64,000 nt of DNA from Acidobacteriota bacterium (GCA_026707325.1 JAPOXA010000075.1:100400-164399), one strand, 5' to 3'. Shown: positions 44,234-53,961, counted from the first letter of the stretch. The notes: generated by a model from the sequence alone, not told the origin. Numbers and translations are program-made.

Positions 44234-46248
44234 CGTGTACTCCTGGATGGCAACCGGTAGGCGATCAGTTCGAACGGCGCGCCGCGTCCGCCGAGCGCGA
44301 ACACGAGGTACTGCCGGCCCTGATGCAGGAAAGTGATGGGGCTGCCGTCGGTGTGGGCCGGCAGTTCGATCTCGCCGACGAGGTCCCCGGTCGCCTTGTC
44401 GAACGCGCGCAGCGCCGGGGTCTCGATGCGCCAGTCGTCGCGTCCGGCGCCTTCCGCCGTCGCTTCGCGTTCGATCCCGCGGAAGGCGAGCGACCGGCCG
44501 GAGGTCGCGAACAGCAGCGTCTTCGTCGCCACGACGTGGCCGCGGGCGCCGGAGCCCAGCGCAGGCAGGTCGAGCGCGGCAAGGTCCGGATGGCGGCGCG
44601 GGCCGTAGCCCAGAGGCACAGTCCAGGCGATCTCGCCGCTGTGCATGTCGTAGGCGGTGACCCGGGAGTAGGGCGGTTTGACCAACGGCAGGTCGCGCGG
44701 TCCGCGGACGTCGCTGGTGATGCGGCCGACGTAGTCGAAGGACGAGCGACTCGGGTCCGGCTTGCGGAGCGTGTTGACGACAGGCCAGGTGAAGGACGGC
44801 ACGTAGAGCATGCCCGTCTCCGGGTCGAAAGCGCCGCCGGGCCAGCTGGCGCCGCCGCCGTAGCCGGGCATCAGGAACGTGCCGCGTTCCGTGGGCGGCG
44901 TGAAGATCGGTCCGTACTGGTATTGGGAGAGGATGGCCATCGCCTCGCCGCGAAGTTCCGGCGTGAAGTCGATCAGATCGTCCGGGCCGAGGCCCTGACG
45001 TTCGAAGGCCGGCGGCCTGGTGGGGAAGGGCTGCGTCGGCGACGTTCGCTCGCCGACGATGCCCGTCTGCGGCACTTCGCGCTCCAGGATCGGCCACACG
45101 GGTTCGCCGGTGCCGGCGTCGAAGACGTAGAGGAAACCCTGCTTGGAGAGCTGCATCGCTGCCCGGATTCGGCGACCCTCGACCTCGATGTCGCCGATGA
45201 TGGCCGAAGTCGGCAGGTCGTAGTCCCACAAGCCGTGGTGGACCATCTGGAAGTGCCAGCGCCGCTCTCCGGTCTCGCAGTCGACCGCGACCAGCGATTC
45301 GGCGTAGAGGTTGTCGCCCAGGCGGTGCCCGCCGTACCAGTCGTTGGTCGGCGTGCCGAACGGCAGGTAGGCAAGGCCGAGTTCCGGGTCGGCGCTCATC
45401 AGAGTCCAGACGTTCGTGTTGCCGCTGACCTTCCAGGAACCCTTCTCCCAGGTGTCGCGGCCGGGTTCGCCCTCCTGCGGAATCGAATGGAACGTCCAGA
45501 GCTGCTCGCCCGTGCGGACGTCGAATCCGCGGACGTCCCCCGGCGGCGCCTCGGGCGCGCGCGGCCCGTCCGAGATCGAGGAGCCGACGATCGCCACGTC
45601 ACGGCACAGGGTGACGGGCGAACTCACGCTGTAGACCCGCCGCGACACCTCGCGGTGCAGTCCGAGCGTGAGGTCGACGCTGCCGCCGTCTCCGAAGGTG
45701 GCGATCGGTTCGCCGCTCAGCGTATCCACCGCACGCAGGAAGGAATCGCCGCCCGCCCAGACCAGCCGGCCCCCTTCGCCGGGCAGGTCCGGATCGTTCC
45801 AGTACGCGGCGCCCCGGTGCGTGAAGCCGAGGTTGGTCGGCCGGCCGTGAACGTACGCCCGTGGGTCATACGTCCAGAGGCTCGTCCCGCGCTCGATGTC
45901 AATGGCCGCGATCTGCCCGTAGCCCGTCGTCACGTAGAGCCGGTCGCCGATCTTGATCGGGATCGCCTCGTGATTCCGCGGCACCATGCGCCGCCCGGTC
46001 GTTTCGCCATCCCCGGTCATCAACTCGTTGTCCGGCGACGACCATCGCCAGGCGATCTCGAGCTCGCCGAAGTTGTCCCGATCGATCTGCCCCAGCGGTG
46101 CGTACCGCTGACTCGCGTTGTTGCCGGTAACGACGGACCAGTCGGTGTCTGTGGGCTTCTGGCCCCATCCGGCAACCGTTGCCATGAACACCATCGCCAG
46201 CCCAGCGGAGGTGCTCGTCAGACTCCGGCAGCCCCCTTGTCCGAGCAT
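44230..46248 (-). CDS. PQQ-dependent dehydrogenase, glucose/quinate dehydrogenase-like
   Basis: A 672-residue exported quinoprotein. The N-terminal signal region is followed by a propeller with the membrane glucose-dehydrogenase-like signatures WSVVTGNNASQRYAPL, LWTYDPRAYV, RWHFQMVHHGLWDYDLP and FALGGRG near the C-terminus. It lacks the five-helix membrane anchor of E. coli Gcd and the adjacent-Cys disulfide of alcohol dehydrogenases. The likely reaction is PQQ-dependent oxidation of a sugar or polyol in the periplasm. An internal ATG about 19 codons in would also give a signal peptide. It is coupled to the CocE-type hydrolase. Confidence 0.85.
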   Translation of the reverse strand: MLGQGGCRSLTSTSAGLAMVFMATVAGWGQKPTDTDWSVVTGNNASQRYAPLGQIDRDNFGELEIAWRWSSPDNELMTGDGETTGRRMVPRNHEAIPIKIGDRLYVTTGYGQIAAIDIERGTSLWTYDPRAYVHGRPTNLGFTHRGAAYWNDPDLPGEGGRLVWAGGDSFLRAVDTLSGEPIATFGDGGSVDLTLGLHREVSRRVYSVSSPVTLCRDVAIVGSSISDGPRAPEAPPGDVRGFDVRTGEQLWTFHSIPQEGEPGRDTWEKGSWKVSGNTNVWTLMSADPELGLAYLPFGTPTNDWYGGHRLGDNLYAESLVAVDCETGERRWHFQMVHHGLWDYDLPTSAIIGDIEVEGRRIRAAMQLSKQGFLYVFDAGTGEPVWPILEREVPQTGIVGERTSPTQPFPTRPPAFERQGLGPDDLIDFTPELRGEAMAILSQYQYGPIFTPPTERGTFLMPGYGGGASWPGGAFDPETGMLYVPSFTWPVVNTLRKPDPSRSSFDYVGRITSDVRGPRDLPLVKPPYSRVTAYDMHSGEIAWTVPLGYGPRRHPDLAALDLPALGSGARGHVVATKTLLFATSGRSLAFRGIEREATAEGAGRDDWRIETPALRAFDKATGDLVGEIELPAHTDGSPITFLHQGRQYLVFALGGRGAPFELIAYRLPSRSTR

Positions 46249-46312
46249 CGGCGAACAGTAGCAGCGACTTCCGGCCCCGGTCCGGCCGCGACCTCCAGCC
46301 CGCGCAGGGCCA

Positions 46313-46461
46313 CAGGGGTAAGGGTCCCAGCGGGCTCGAAGCGAGCGACGCCCGACGACCGAACGCCAGGCAACGCCCTACCGGAGCGAGCGGAGTGAAG
46401 CGAGCGCCAACCTCCCCCCATCCGAGAACGCGGGAGCGGCCGCTGGGACCCTTACCCCTGT
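46313..46461. repeat. MITE-like element with perfect 22-bp terminal inverted repeats
   Basis: Bases 46313-46334 (begins ACAGGGGTAAGG, ends CAGCGG) are the exact reverse complement of 46440-46461. The 105 bp between them contain short GCGAGCG-rich repeats and no gene. The element fills most of the 249-bp gap between two minus-strand genes. No target-site duplication is evident. It may be a non-autonomous transposon remnant or a large hairpin acting in mRNA. Confidence 0.7.
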
Positions 46462-46497
46462 CGCCCGGAGCGGGCGGGTGAGTCCGAAGCCGAGTCG

Positions 46498-48600
46498 CTA
46501 GCCGCTGAGACGGCCGCCGGCCGCGGCCGTCTCCCGCAGCAGCGGCGCGGCCTGCCACTGGTCGGCGTCGAAGCGGGCGGCGTAGTCGTCGAGGATGTCG
46601 ACGATGCGGTCGAGGCCGAACTCGTCGGCCCAGAACATGGGGCCGCCGCGGTAGACGGGCCAGCCGTAGCCGTTGATCCAGATCACGTCGATGTCGCTTG
46701 CGCGGAGTGCTACGCCTTCTTCGAGGATCTTCGCTCCCTCGTTGACGGAGGAGAGCAGGCAGCGGTTCAGGATCTCCTCATCGCCGATCTCGCGCTGCTC
46801 GATGCCCAGCCGGCCAGCCAGGTCGCGGGCGAGGTCCATGACCTCCGGATCGGGCGCGGCGGCCCGTGTCGCCTGGTCGTAGACGTAGTAGCCGCGGCCC
46901 GTCTTCTGGCCGCGCCGGTCGCGCTCGCAGAGCATCTCGCGCAACGTGCTGGACGAGGAGGTCGCCGCGTTCCAGCCGACGTCCAGGCCCGCGAGGTCGC
47001 TCATCCGGAACGGGCCCATCGGCATGCCGAAGTCGTAGAGCACCCGGTCGATGTCCCAGGGCAACGCGCCCTCGAGCACCAGTCTGTCGGCCTGCAGGCG
47101 ACGCTGGAAGAGCATCCGGTTGCCGACGAAGCCGTGGCAGACGCCGACCAGGGCCGGCACCTTGCCGATGGCGCGGGAGATGGACATCGCCGTGGCGATC
47201 GCGTCGGCTGAGGACTTCTCGCTCCGCACGACCTCGACCAGCTTCATGACGTTCGCCGGGCTGAAGAAGTGCATGCCGACGACGTCCTCCGGCCGGCCGG
47301 TGACGCCGCCGATCTCGTTGACGTCCAGGTAGGAGGTGTTCGTGGCCAGCAGCGCGCCGGGCCTGGCTATCCGGTCGAGCTGGCCGAAGACACGCTTCTT
47401 CAGCTCCATGTCCTCGAACACCGCTTCGACCACGAGATCGCACTCGGCGAGCGCGTCCTGGTCGGTGCCGCCGTCGAGCAGCGCCATCCGCTCCTCGACC
47501 TGATCGGCCGTGAAGCGTCCTCGCGCAGCGCTGCGCTCGTAGTTGCTACGCACCGTGGCCAGGCCGCGGTCGAGCGCGTCGCGGTTCTGCTCGACGATCG
47601 AGACCGGGAACCCGGCGTTGGCGAAGGCCATCGAGATGCCGCCGCCCATCGTGCCGGCACCGAGCACTCCGACGCGGCGAATGTCCCGGATCGGCGTGTC
47701 GGCGGCAATGTCGGGGATCTTGCGCGCCGAGCGCTCGGCGAAGAAGTAGTAGCGCTGGGCCCGCGACTGGGGGTCGGCATGGAGCGTCCGCGACAGCTCG
47801 GCCTCGCGGGCGAGCCCCTCGTCGAAGGGCAGTTCGACCGCGGCTTCGACGCATTGGACGCAGACCTCCGGAGCGTTGAAGCCGCGTGTCCTGCGCGCGA
47901 TCCGGCGCCGGAAGTCGCTGAAGATCGTCGGGTTCTCGCGCAGCACGTCGCGGTGGCTCTCGATGTCCCGGACCCGTGGGAGGCCGCGTCCCTCGGCCAC
48001 GGCGCGCAGGGCGAAACGGATAGCACCGGCTTCAAGACCGCCTTCCTCTTCACTGTCGATCACCGCGTCGATCAGCCCCAGGTCGAGCGCTTCCGCGGCA
48101 GTGATGTGCTCGCCGCTCGTGATCATCTCGAGCGCCCGCGGTACGCCGACCAGGCGGGGCAGCCGCTGAGTGCCGCCGCCGCCCGGCAGGATGCCGAGCT
48201 TGACTTCGGGCAGGCCCAGGCGCGCGTTCCGGTCGGCGACCCGGAAGTGGCACGCCATCGCCATCTCGAGCCCGCCGCCCAGGGCGGTGCCGTGAATCAC
48301 CGCGATGAACGGTTTGGGCGACTTCTCGATCATCCGCCGGACCTCGTTCGTGTCCGGGGGCAGGCGCGGTTTGCCGAACTCGCGGATGTCGGCGCCGGCG
48401 ATGAAGGTCCTGCCGCGGCAGACGAGAACGGCGGCCTGCATCTCAGGTTCGTCGGCCACCGCCGGAACGGCCGCGGCAAGGCCCTCGCGCACGTGCTGGC
48501 TCAGGGCGTTGACCGGCGGGTTGTCGATCCAGATCGCGCCCGCGACTCCGCGTCCCGGTTCCTCCCGGCGTTCGACGGCTACGGATTGGCTCAATTGCAT
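46498..48600 (-). CDS. Fused enoyl-CoA hydratase / 3-hydroxyacyl-CoA dehydrogenase (FadJ/FadB-like)
   Basis: A 700-residue bifunctional beta-oxidation enzyme. The N-terminal crotonase domain (~1-200) has the oxyanion-hole segments FIAGADIREF and GGGLEMAMACH; its equivalent of catalytic Glu is in LGLPEVKLGILPGGGGTQRLPR. The dehydrogenase half has the NAD motif GVLGAGTMGGGI, HFFSPAN and the C-terminal dehydrogenase domains. Unlike FadB it lacks an epimerase-length linker; it resembles peroxisomal-type/FadJ-like proteins. ATG at 48600 with GGAG upstream. The thiolase partner is not nearby. Confidence 0.92.
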   Translation of the reverse strand: MQLSQSVAVERREEPGRGVAGAIWIDNPPVNALSQHVREGLAAAVPAVADEPEMQAAVLVCRGRTFIAGADIREFGKPRLPPDTNEVRRMIEKSPKPFIAVIHGTALGGGLEMAMACHFRVADRNARLGLPEVKLGILPGGGGTQRLPRLVGVPRALEMITSGEHITAAEALDLGLIDAVIDSEEEGGLEAGAIRFALRAVAEGRGLPRVRDIESHRDVLRENPTIFSDFRRRIARRTRGFNAPEVCVQCVEAAVELPFDEGLAREAELSRTLHADPQSRAQRYYFFAERSARKIPDIAADTPIRDIRRVGVLGAGTMGGGISMAFANAGFPVSIVEQNRDALDRGLATVRSNYERSAARGRFTADQVEERMALLDGGTDQDALAECDLVVEAVFEDMELKKRVFGQLDRIARPGALLATNTSYLDVNEIGGVTGRPEDVVGMHFFSPANVMKLVEVVRSEKSSADAIATAMSISRAIGKVPALVGVCHGFVGNRMLFQRRLQADRLVLEGALPWDIDRVLYDFGMPMGPFRMSDLAGLDVGWNAATSSSSTLREMLCERDRRGQKTGRGYYVYDQATRAAAPDPEVMDLARDLAGRLGIEQREIGDEEILNRCLLSSVNEGAKILEEGVALRASDIDVIWINGYGWPVYRGGPMFWADEFGLDRIVDILDDYAARFDADQWQAAPLLRETAAAGGRLSG

Positions 48601-48692
48601 CGCTTTGTTCTCCAGAGACAGGCGGGGGAGGATACCCGCCCGCCCGTATACTCCTGGCTCCGCCGATCCAGGGAATCGCAGGAGATGGAACG

Positions 48693-49532
48693 ATGTCGAG
48701 ATGCCGTCCGGAGCGTGTTCTGATGCCGACGTTTCTGATGCTGCTCCTGGTCGCCGGCGTCGCGCCGGCGGAAGAGTGGGCCGCGCCGCGGACCTCCGAC
48801 GGCCACCCCGACTTCCAGGGCATCTGGGCCAACAACAGCGCGACGCCGCTCGAGCGGCCAAGAGCCTTCGGCGAGAAGGCGACCCTGACCGACGAGGAGC
48901 TGGCCGACCTCAAGCGCCGGCTTGAGGAGATCCGCGAGGGTTCGCAGGCCGGCGACCTGCTGGGCGACTACCTGATCCAGCGGGTGCTGGAGGATCCCGA
49001 GTTCCGCGGTTTCGATCAGGTGACCGGCAACTACAACTCGTTCTGGCTCGTCGACCGGGAACTCGACAACCGCACCTCGCTCGTGGTCGACCCGCCGGAC
49101 GGACGCATTCCGGCACTGACGGCGCAGGCGATGGAACGGATGCGGGCCGCGGTGGCCTACGGCGACGAGGTGCCCGCCGGTCCCGAGGACATGACGCTCG
49201 GCGTCCGGTGCATCAGCTTCGGCGTGCCCAACACCCTGGCCGGCTACAACAGCTACTTCCAGTTCTTCCAGACGGCGGACCACGTCGCGATCCTCCAGGA
49301 GCTGATCCATGACGTGCGGGTCATTCCGCTGGGAGAACCGGCGCCGCTGCCCGACGACCTGCGGCTCTGGCATGGCGGCTCGCGAGGCTGGTTCGAGAAC
49401 GACTCACTCGTCGTCGAGACGACGAACTACTCCGCTGCCGGCGGCGCCAGTGGCGGAGCGACCGATGGTCTCAAGGTGGTCGAGCGCTTCACGCGCACCG
49501 GCCCGGAGACGATCGAATGGGAGATCACCTAG
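48693..49532 (+). CDS. Secreted protein of unknown function, C-terminally truncated paralogue
   Basis: A 279-residue exported protein with a signal peptide (LMPTFLMLLLVAGVAPAEE). It is paralogous to the protein at 61043-62089: shared segments include the DGHPDFQGIW/GAPDLRGIW opening, RTSL(V/I)VDPPDGRIP and VVERFTR/LTERFTR. It stops abruptly after ETIEWEIT, whereas the paralogue continues ~65 residues through FEYACHEGNYG. The stop falls on a CCTAGG junction shared with the truncated VWA pseudogene on the opposite strand, so the 3' end was probably lost in a deletion. ATG at 48693 with AGGAG eight bases upstream. Function unknown. Confidence 0.75.
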   Translation: MSRCRPERVLMPTFLMLLLVAGVAPAEEWAAPRTSDGHPDFQGIWANNSATPLERPRAFGEKATLTDEELADLKRRLEEIREGSQAGDLLGDYLIQRVLEDPEFRGFDQVTGNYNSFWLVDRELDNRTSLVVDPPDGRIPALTAQAMERMRAAVAYGDEVPAGPEDMTLGVRCISFGVPNTLAGYNSYFQFFQTADHVAILQELIHDVRVIPLGEPAPLPDDLRLWHGGSRGWFENDSLVVETTNYSAAGGASGGATDGLKVVERFTRTGPETIEWEIT

Positions 49533-50754
49533 GCGGACTCTAGGAATCCGGCGGAAACGCCTCTCACCTGCGACCAGATCGGCACGATGCTGTCCGATGT
49601 GTCGATGGCCAGGCCGAGAACCAGCGGTACGTCGAAGGCGGTGTGCAGGGCTACTGCAGTGCGCTCTCGGCCGTTCTCACGGATCTCGAAGTCTCTGGGC
49701 GAGAGCCCGCTCACTGGACTTCCGTCGGAGTCCGTTACCAGTACCTGGAGCTGCACCAGGTGGACGTCGATCTCGCTCTGGTAATCGGTACCCTGGAGAA
49801 GTTGGGCGTCTTCCCGCTCGCGGCCATCGGCGAGCTTCGCCACGACGCGGATGAAGTCGTCGGGCAGGCCGCCGTCGATCAACGCCTCGACTTGAATCGT
49901 GCGCGCGGCGCCGGCTGCCGCCTGTCCGCCAACGTCGCGCACGGCCTCGACGAGAAGGTCGCTCCGGTAGAACTCGACCTGCTCGAGCGTAGCGGTGCGG
50001 GGCAGCGAAAGGGACGCCGCTACCCTGATCGCTGCGCCTTCGTCTACCTGGAAGCTGCTCATGGCCGCGATGCGGACGGCGAAGGGCCGGTCCACTTCGT
50101 TGAGCACGTACTCGTCGCCGCCGAGAAAGACCTGGTTCTCGCCGTAGGCGAGGACTTCCAGCTCTTGCTGGCGTGGCGGGTCAGCCAGGCGGCGACCTGG
50201 AACGGCGGCAGCCCCGGGGTTCAACGTCGGTCCACCTCACCAGCGACTCGCGCTCCCGGAAGAAGGTGTCGACTTGCCGTCCGTCGGAGGCGATCATCTC
50301 GATCGTGAGCGCATCGGCGGCTTCGAGAACCCGTCCCTTGAGGCCGCCGCCGAGGCGCCGCTGCCTGCCGCTGTATGGGAGGGTAAGCGTGCCGCCGCGG
50401 CTGTCGAGCAGCACCACGTCGTTCTCGAGAATCCGGATCATGAGGGTGGCGTTGCTCTCGGCGATGGCCTGCGCTACCAGGCGCATCCTGGACAGGGTGG
50501 TCCTCCGAGTCGAGGCTCAGGGCGTCGAGCTTCCGGACTGGATGCTCGCTGTACGAGTCGTTCCTGATCCATGGGCCGAGAAGAAGGGAGAACGGCAGGT
50601 CCTCGCGGACGCCGGGAAGACCCAGCATTCGGTCGCTCCAGAGCTGGCCCGCGCCCGGCGCCGGCAGAAGAGTCGGTAGCGCCAGTGCCAGTGTCGCTAC
50701 AGCCGCCAGCCTGGCGGCCCGCGCCCATCCTGGACCTGGATTTGTCATGGCCAT
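49529..50754 (-). pseudogene. Decayed VWFA-domain protein (paralogue of 50768-53065)
   Basis: A remnant of a VWA protein in three frames. Frame one (from ATG 50754) has a signal peptide and ends its similarity near 50500 (LWSDRMLGLPG ... IRNDSYSEHPVRKL). Frame two (~50500-50200) matches the paralogue's RIDDPQLVIR region (MRLVAQAIAESNATLMIRIL). Frame three (~50200-49529) matches from DPPREQ through the MIDAS strand (here LAIDTSDS) and stops at FLESA, inside the VWA domain. Relative to the intact copy there are internal deletions, at least two frameshifts and loss of the C-terminal ~200 residues. It lies directly downstream of the intact gene, indicating a tandem duplication in decay. Confidence 0.82.
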
Positions 50755-50767
50755 GTTCCCGCTTCGA

Positions 50768-53065
50768 CTACTCGATCGCCTCGAGCGGCAGGGCGCTCCG
50801 CACCCTGAGTCCCCTTCGGGTCGCCCGGACTTCGGGTTCGACCGCCGAGCCGAATGGCCGTTCGCTGTAGTAGGTCAGGACGTACTGGCGCCGCAACTCG
50901 TCCTCGATGTGGTCGAAGACGTTCGCCATCTGGTCGATCGACTCGATCTGGAACAGACGGCCGCCGGTCGGCCCGGTAATCAACCGCATGCTGTTGCGGA
51001 GGTTCGCGTCCTCCATCGTCGTCGGGCCGAATCCGAGGGAGCGCATGGCGACGACGTAGACCGGCACGCCCAGCCGCTTGCCGAAGTCGATCGCGCGGGT
51101 CGGGTCGGAGCGGCTGTTCGAGTCGAAGCCGTCGGTGACGACGACCAGGGCGCGCCGGCCGGGCGCCTCGCCGTACTGGAGCAGCGAGAACAGGATCGCG
51201 TCGTAGAGAGCCGTGTTGCCCTGCGGAAACAGCCGTCCCAGTCCGCGCGCCAGCAGCGGCTTGCTGCCGGTGAGTGGCTGCACCAGGCGGAGCGTCGAGT
51301 CGAAGTCGACCAGGAAGGCCTGGTCGCGCCAGGTCAGGGCGCCGTCCAGGAAGGCCTCGGCGATCGCGTTCGTCTGACGCCAGATCGGCTCCATGCTGCC
51401 GGAGGAGTCGATGGCCAGGCCCAGGGACAGCGGGATGTCGTTGGACACGTAGAGATCCTCGACCTGGCGCCGCTCCCCGTTCTCGCGGACCTCGAAGTCC
51501 TCGTGCTTGAGGTCGCCGACCGGGTTGCCGCCCCGATCGACGACGAGTACCTGGAGCTGGACGAGTTGGACGTCGACCTCGGCCTGGAACTGGGCGCCCT
51601 GGAGCAGTTCGACGTCTTCCAGTTCCCTGCCGTCTCCCAGGCGTGCCACGACCCGGACGAAGTCCTGGGGCGTGACTCCGGAGGTCGAGACGTCGGCCGC
51701 CACCGAGCGCACGCCGCTCGGCCCGGCTTCGCTCTCGAAGTCGTCCAACGAGGCGATCAACCGGTCCGTGCGGTAAAAGTCGACCCGCTCCAGGGTTTCG
51801 GAGCGCGGCACCGAGATGCCGGCCTCCACGCGGACGACCGGTTGGCCGTCGAGTTGGCCGGGCGTGATGCCGGCGATCCTCACCGCGAACGGGGGATCGA
51901 GCCGATTCAGGACGATCCTGTCCGATCCGGCGTGAGCGCCGCGGGCGCTGGTCGCCCGGACCTCGGTCGTCTGTTCGCGGGGCGGGTCTCCGAGTCTGAT
52001 CCTCGCCTCGAACGGCGGCGTCGTCACGCGGGCCACCTGTTCGCCGTCCAGCAGAAACTCGACGACGGCGATCTGCGGGTCGATCGTGAGGGTCTGGATC
52101 AGGACGCGGCCGGCCAGCAGTTCGCGGTAGCCGCGCTCGGGCGGCAGGATGCGGATCGTCGCGGGGCGGGCGCTGCGGGCGGTGTCCGCGCGTTCCGGGC
52201 GCCGGCGTGGGCTGCCGCTCTCGACCGGCGGCAGGAAGTCGGCTCTGTCGAAGCCGTTCTGGTCGGGCACCGCGGCGGTTTCGCTCGCGCGTGCCGCCGG
52301 CGTCGGAACCGGGACCGCGGGCGCGTCGCCCGAGCGCTCGTAGACGGTACGGAACGAGAGATCGGCGAAGCGTCCTCCCTGGAGGTCGGTCACCAGAACG
52401 AGCCGATCGCCCTCCAGGTAGAAGGTCTCGATCCGCTGCCGCCCCTGGGAGGCGGTCTCGACCTCGAGCGAGTCACCGAGAAGGCGGGCGCGGCTGCGGC
52501 CGCCGAAGCCGTCGGCGATATCGCGGCCGTCGAGATACAGGATGCGGTCCTCGCGCTTCGCGTTGCGGATCACGAGCTGGGGATCGTCGATCCGGATCAG
52601 CAGCACGTCGAGCCGCTCCGCGAGTTCTCGCGCCATCTCGCGCATCCCCGATGGGCCGTCCTGGGCGCTGCCGGGCTGCCTGCCGCCTCGGCCGCCGCCG
52701 AAACCCCCGCGTCCACCGCCGAATCCGCCCTGGCCGCCACGGCCCAGGCCGCCCGTGCGGCCGCTCCCGGGGTTCGCGCCGGGCGAGCGGCCCGGTCCGC
52801 CCCCGAAGGTCTGCCCGTAGGTCTCTTCCAGCTTCTCGATCGGATCCTCGCTCAGCCGTTCGTCCCGAATCCAGATTCCCGGGATGGCTGCGGTCGGGTC
52901 GGAGTGCGCGGCCGCCGCTGGCGGTTCTTCGGGCGCGCGGCTCTGAGCAGCGGCGGGCTGACCCGCGGCCGCGCAGAGAGCCAGACCCACGAGGCCCGCG
53001 GTCAGCATGGGCAGCCGGAACCGGCCTGAGGGCAGCCGGCGCGGTGTGTCGTGCCTTCTGGTCAT
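50768..53065 (-). CDS. VWFA-related acidobacterial-type secreted protein
   Basis: A 765-residue exported protein. Signal peptide (~1-40, ending AAAQS), a short motif PGIWIRDERLSEDPIEKLEE, a Gly/Arg-rich low-complexity stretch (~88-135), a central beta-rich region, and a C-terminal VWA domain (~525-720) with intact MIDAS DSSGS in LGLAIDSSGSMEPIW. The segment before it (VQLVQLQVLVVDRGGNPVGDL, DFEVRENGERR) is typical of the VWFA-related acidobacterial family, also seen in the 885-residue protein at 7233. The function is unknown; metal-dependent adhesion is inferred. ATG at 53065. A decayed tandem copy follows 13 bp downstream. Confidence 0.87.
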   Translation of the reverse strand: MTRRHDTPRRLPSGRFRLPMLTAGLVGLALCAAAGQPAAAQSRAPEEPPAAAAHSDPTAAIPGIWIRDERLSEDPIEKLEETYGQTFGGGPGRSPGANPGSGRTGGLGRGGQGGFGGGRGGFGGGRGGRQPGSAQDGPSGMREMARELAERLDVLLIRIDDPQLVIRNAKREDRILYLDGRDIADGFGGRSRARLLGDSLEVETASQGRQRIETFYLEGDRLVLVTDLQGGRFADLSFRTVYERSGDAPAVPVPTPAARASETAAVPDQNGFDRADFLPPVESGSPRRRPERADTARSARPATIRILPPERGYRELLAGRVLIQTLTIDPQIAVVEFLLDGEQVARVTTPPFEARIRLGDPPREQTTEVRATSARGAHAGSDRIVLNRLDPPFAVRIAGITPGQLDGQPVVRVEAGISVPRSETLERVDFYRTDRLIASLDDFESEAGPSGVRSVAADVSTSGVTPQDFVRVVARLGDGRELEDVELLQGAQFQAEVDVQLVQLQVLVVDRGGNPVGDLKHEDFEVRENGERRQVEDLYVSNDIPLSLGLAIDSSGSMEPIWRQTNAIAEAFLDGALTWRDQAFLVDFDSTLRLVQPLTGSKPLLARGLGRLFPQGNTALYDAILFSLLQYGEAPGRRALVVVTDGFDSNSRSDPTRAIDFGKRLGVPVYVVAMRSLGFGPTTMEDANLRNSMRLITGPTGGRLFQIESIDQMANVFDHIEDELRRQYVLTYYSERPFGSAVEPEVRATRRGLRVRSALPLEAIE

Positions 53066-53117
53066 GTCGAGTGCCGAACGAGTTGCACGCAGGATACAGG
53101 CCAGCGCCGCGGGAATG

Positions 53118-53183
53118 GTCGCCGCTTCGCGGCGCGTCCTCTACAAAAGCCGGCGAGGGCGCCGGCGTACCCAATGTGTGCCG
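53118..53183 (-). repeat. Bipartite-hairpin dispersed repeat, copy 2
   Basis: Inverted relative to the other copies. Hairpins at 53149-53166 (7-bp stem, loop CCCT read on the minus strand) and 53120-53134 (6-bp stem, loop GAA), 14 bp apart as in copies 1 and 3. It sits in the 143-bp gap between the TauE/SafE stop and the VWA gene start, so it may lie in a transcribed 3' or 5' region. Confidence 0.8.
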
Positions 53184-53208
53184 CGCTGCGAAGTCCGACA
53201 GCCTGTCG

Positions 53209-53961
53209 CTAGGCCGCCAGCAGGCCGCGCACGCCCTGTGCCACGGCCAGCGCGCCGAGCGCCAGGATCACCGGCCCGGTGACTCGACGGAACTGCCGGT
53301 CGTCGAAGCGGTCGAGTAGCCGCGTGCCGATCCGGGCGCCCGCGACGGCGAGCAGCATCCCTCCCGCGATCAGGAAGGGCGAGAGGCGGATGCTCTCGAC
53401 GTCGGGCAGCGCCCTGCTGGAGATCCACGCGTAGTAGCCGACCTTGATGATGTGCCCGACTGTCTGGGTGAATGCCTTGGTGGCGACGATGGACCGCCGG
53501 TCGACGTCGGTCTCCAGGTAGAAGGCGTCGAGCAATGGTCCGGAGGCGCCGGCCAGGAGCTGGGCCCCCGTCACGGTCGCTCCGCAGACCGTGGCCGTGC
53601 CGCGATGGCGCACGTCCAGCCCCCGCAGCATCGGCAGCAGCCGCGCCAGCCACGGAAAGGAACCGACGACGATCAGCACCACGGCAGGGTCGGGAACGAA
53701 CGCGACGGAAACGAACAGCAGCACCGAGACGGCGGCGCCCGCCGCGTACCAGGGCAGCACGGACCACATCATGCGATTCCGAAGAAACACGAACCGGGCG
53801 CCGTTGGAAGTCGCCTGGACGGCGCCGTGGACGATCATCGCGGCGCTGACCGGCAGGACGCTGGCAAGGACGACCATGAGAATCAGCCCGCCGGCCATGC
53901 CGAGCACGCCGGAGATCACGGCGGTGACGAGCACGGTCAGGAGGATGGCTGTGGCAATCAT
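53209..53961 (-). CDS. TauE/SafE family sulfite/organosulfonate exporter-like membrane protein
   Basis: A 250-residue inner-membrane protein with about seven or eight hydrophobic helices and the glycine-rich GVLGMAGGLILM motif of the TauE/SafE family near its start. Known members export sulfite, sulfoacetate or related anions. ATG at 53961. It is divergent from the peptide ABC operon (94-bp gap). No sulfur metabolism gene is nearby, so the anion is unknown. Confidence 0.83.
   Translation of the reverse strand: MIATAILLTVLVTAVISGVLGMAGGLILMVVLASVLPVSAAMIVHGAVQATSNGARFVFLRNRMMWSVLPWYAAGAAVSVLLFVSVAFVPDPAVVLIVVGSFPWLARLLPMLRGLDVRHRGTATVCGATVTGAQLLAGASGPLLDAFYLETDVDRRSIVATKAFTQTVGHIIKVGYYAWISSRALPDVESIRLSPFLIAGGMLLAVAGARIGTRLLDRFDDRQFRRVTGPVILALGALAVAQGVRGLLAA

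Noticed and set aside
45160..45260. WDYD motif in the second quinoprotein (44230-46248) as a lanthanide signature
   Set aside because: The context HHGLWDYDLP is the glucose/quinate-dehydrogenase motif, where this acidic pair occurs without lanthanide dependence; the other alcohol-dehydrogenase ligands and the Cys-Cys disulfide are absent.
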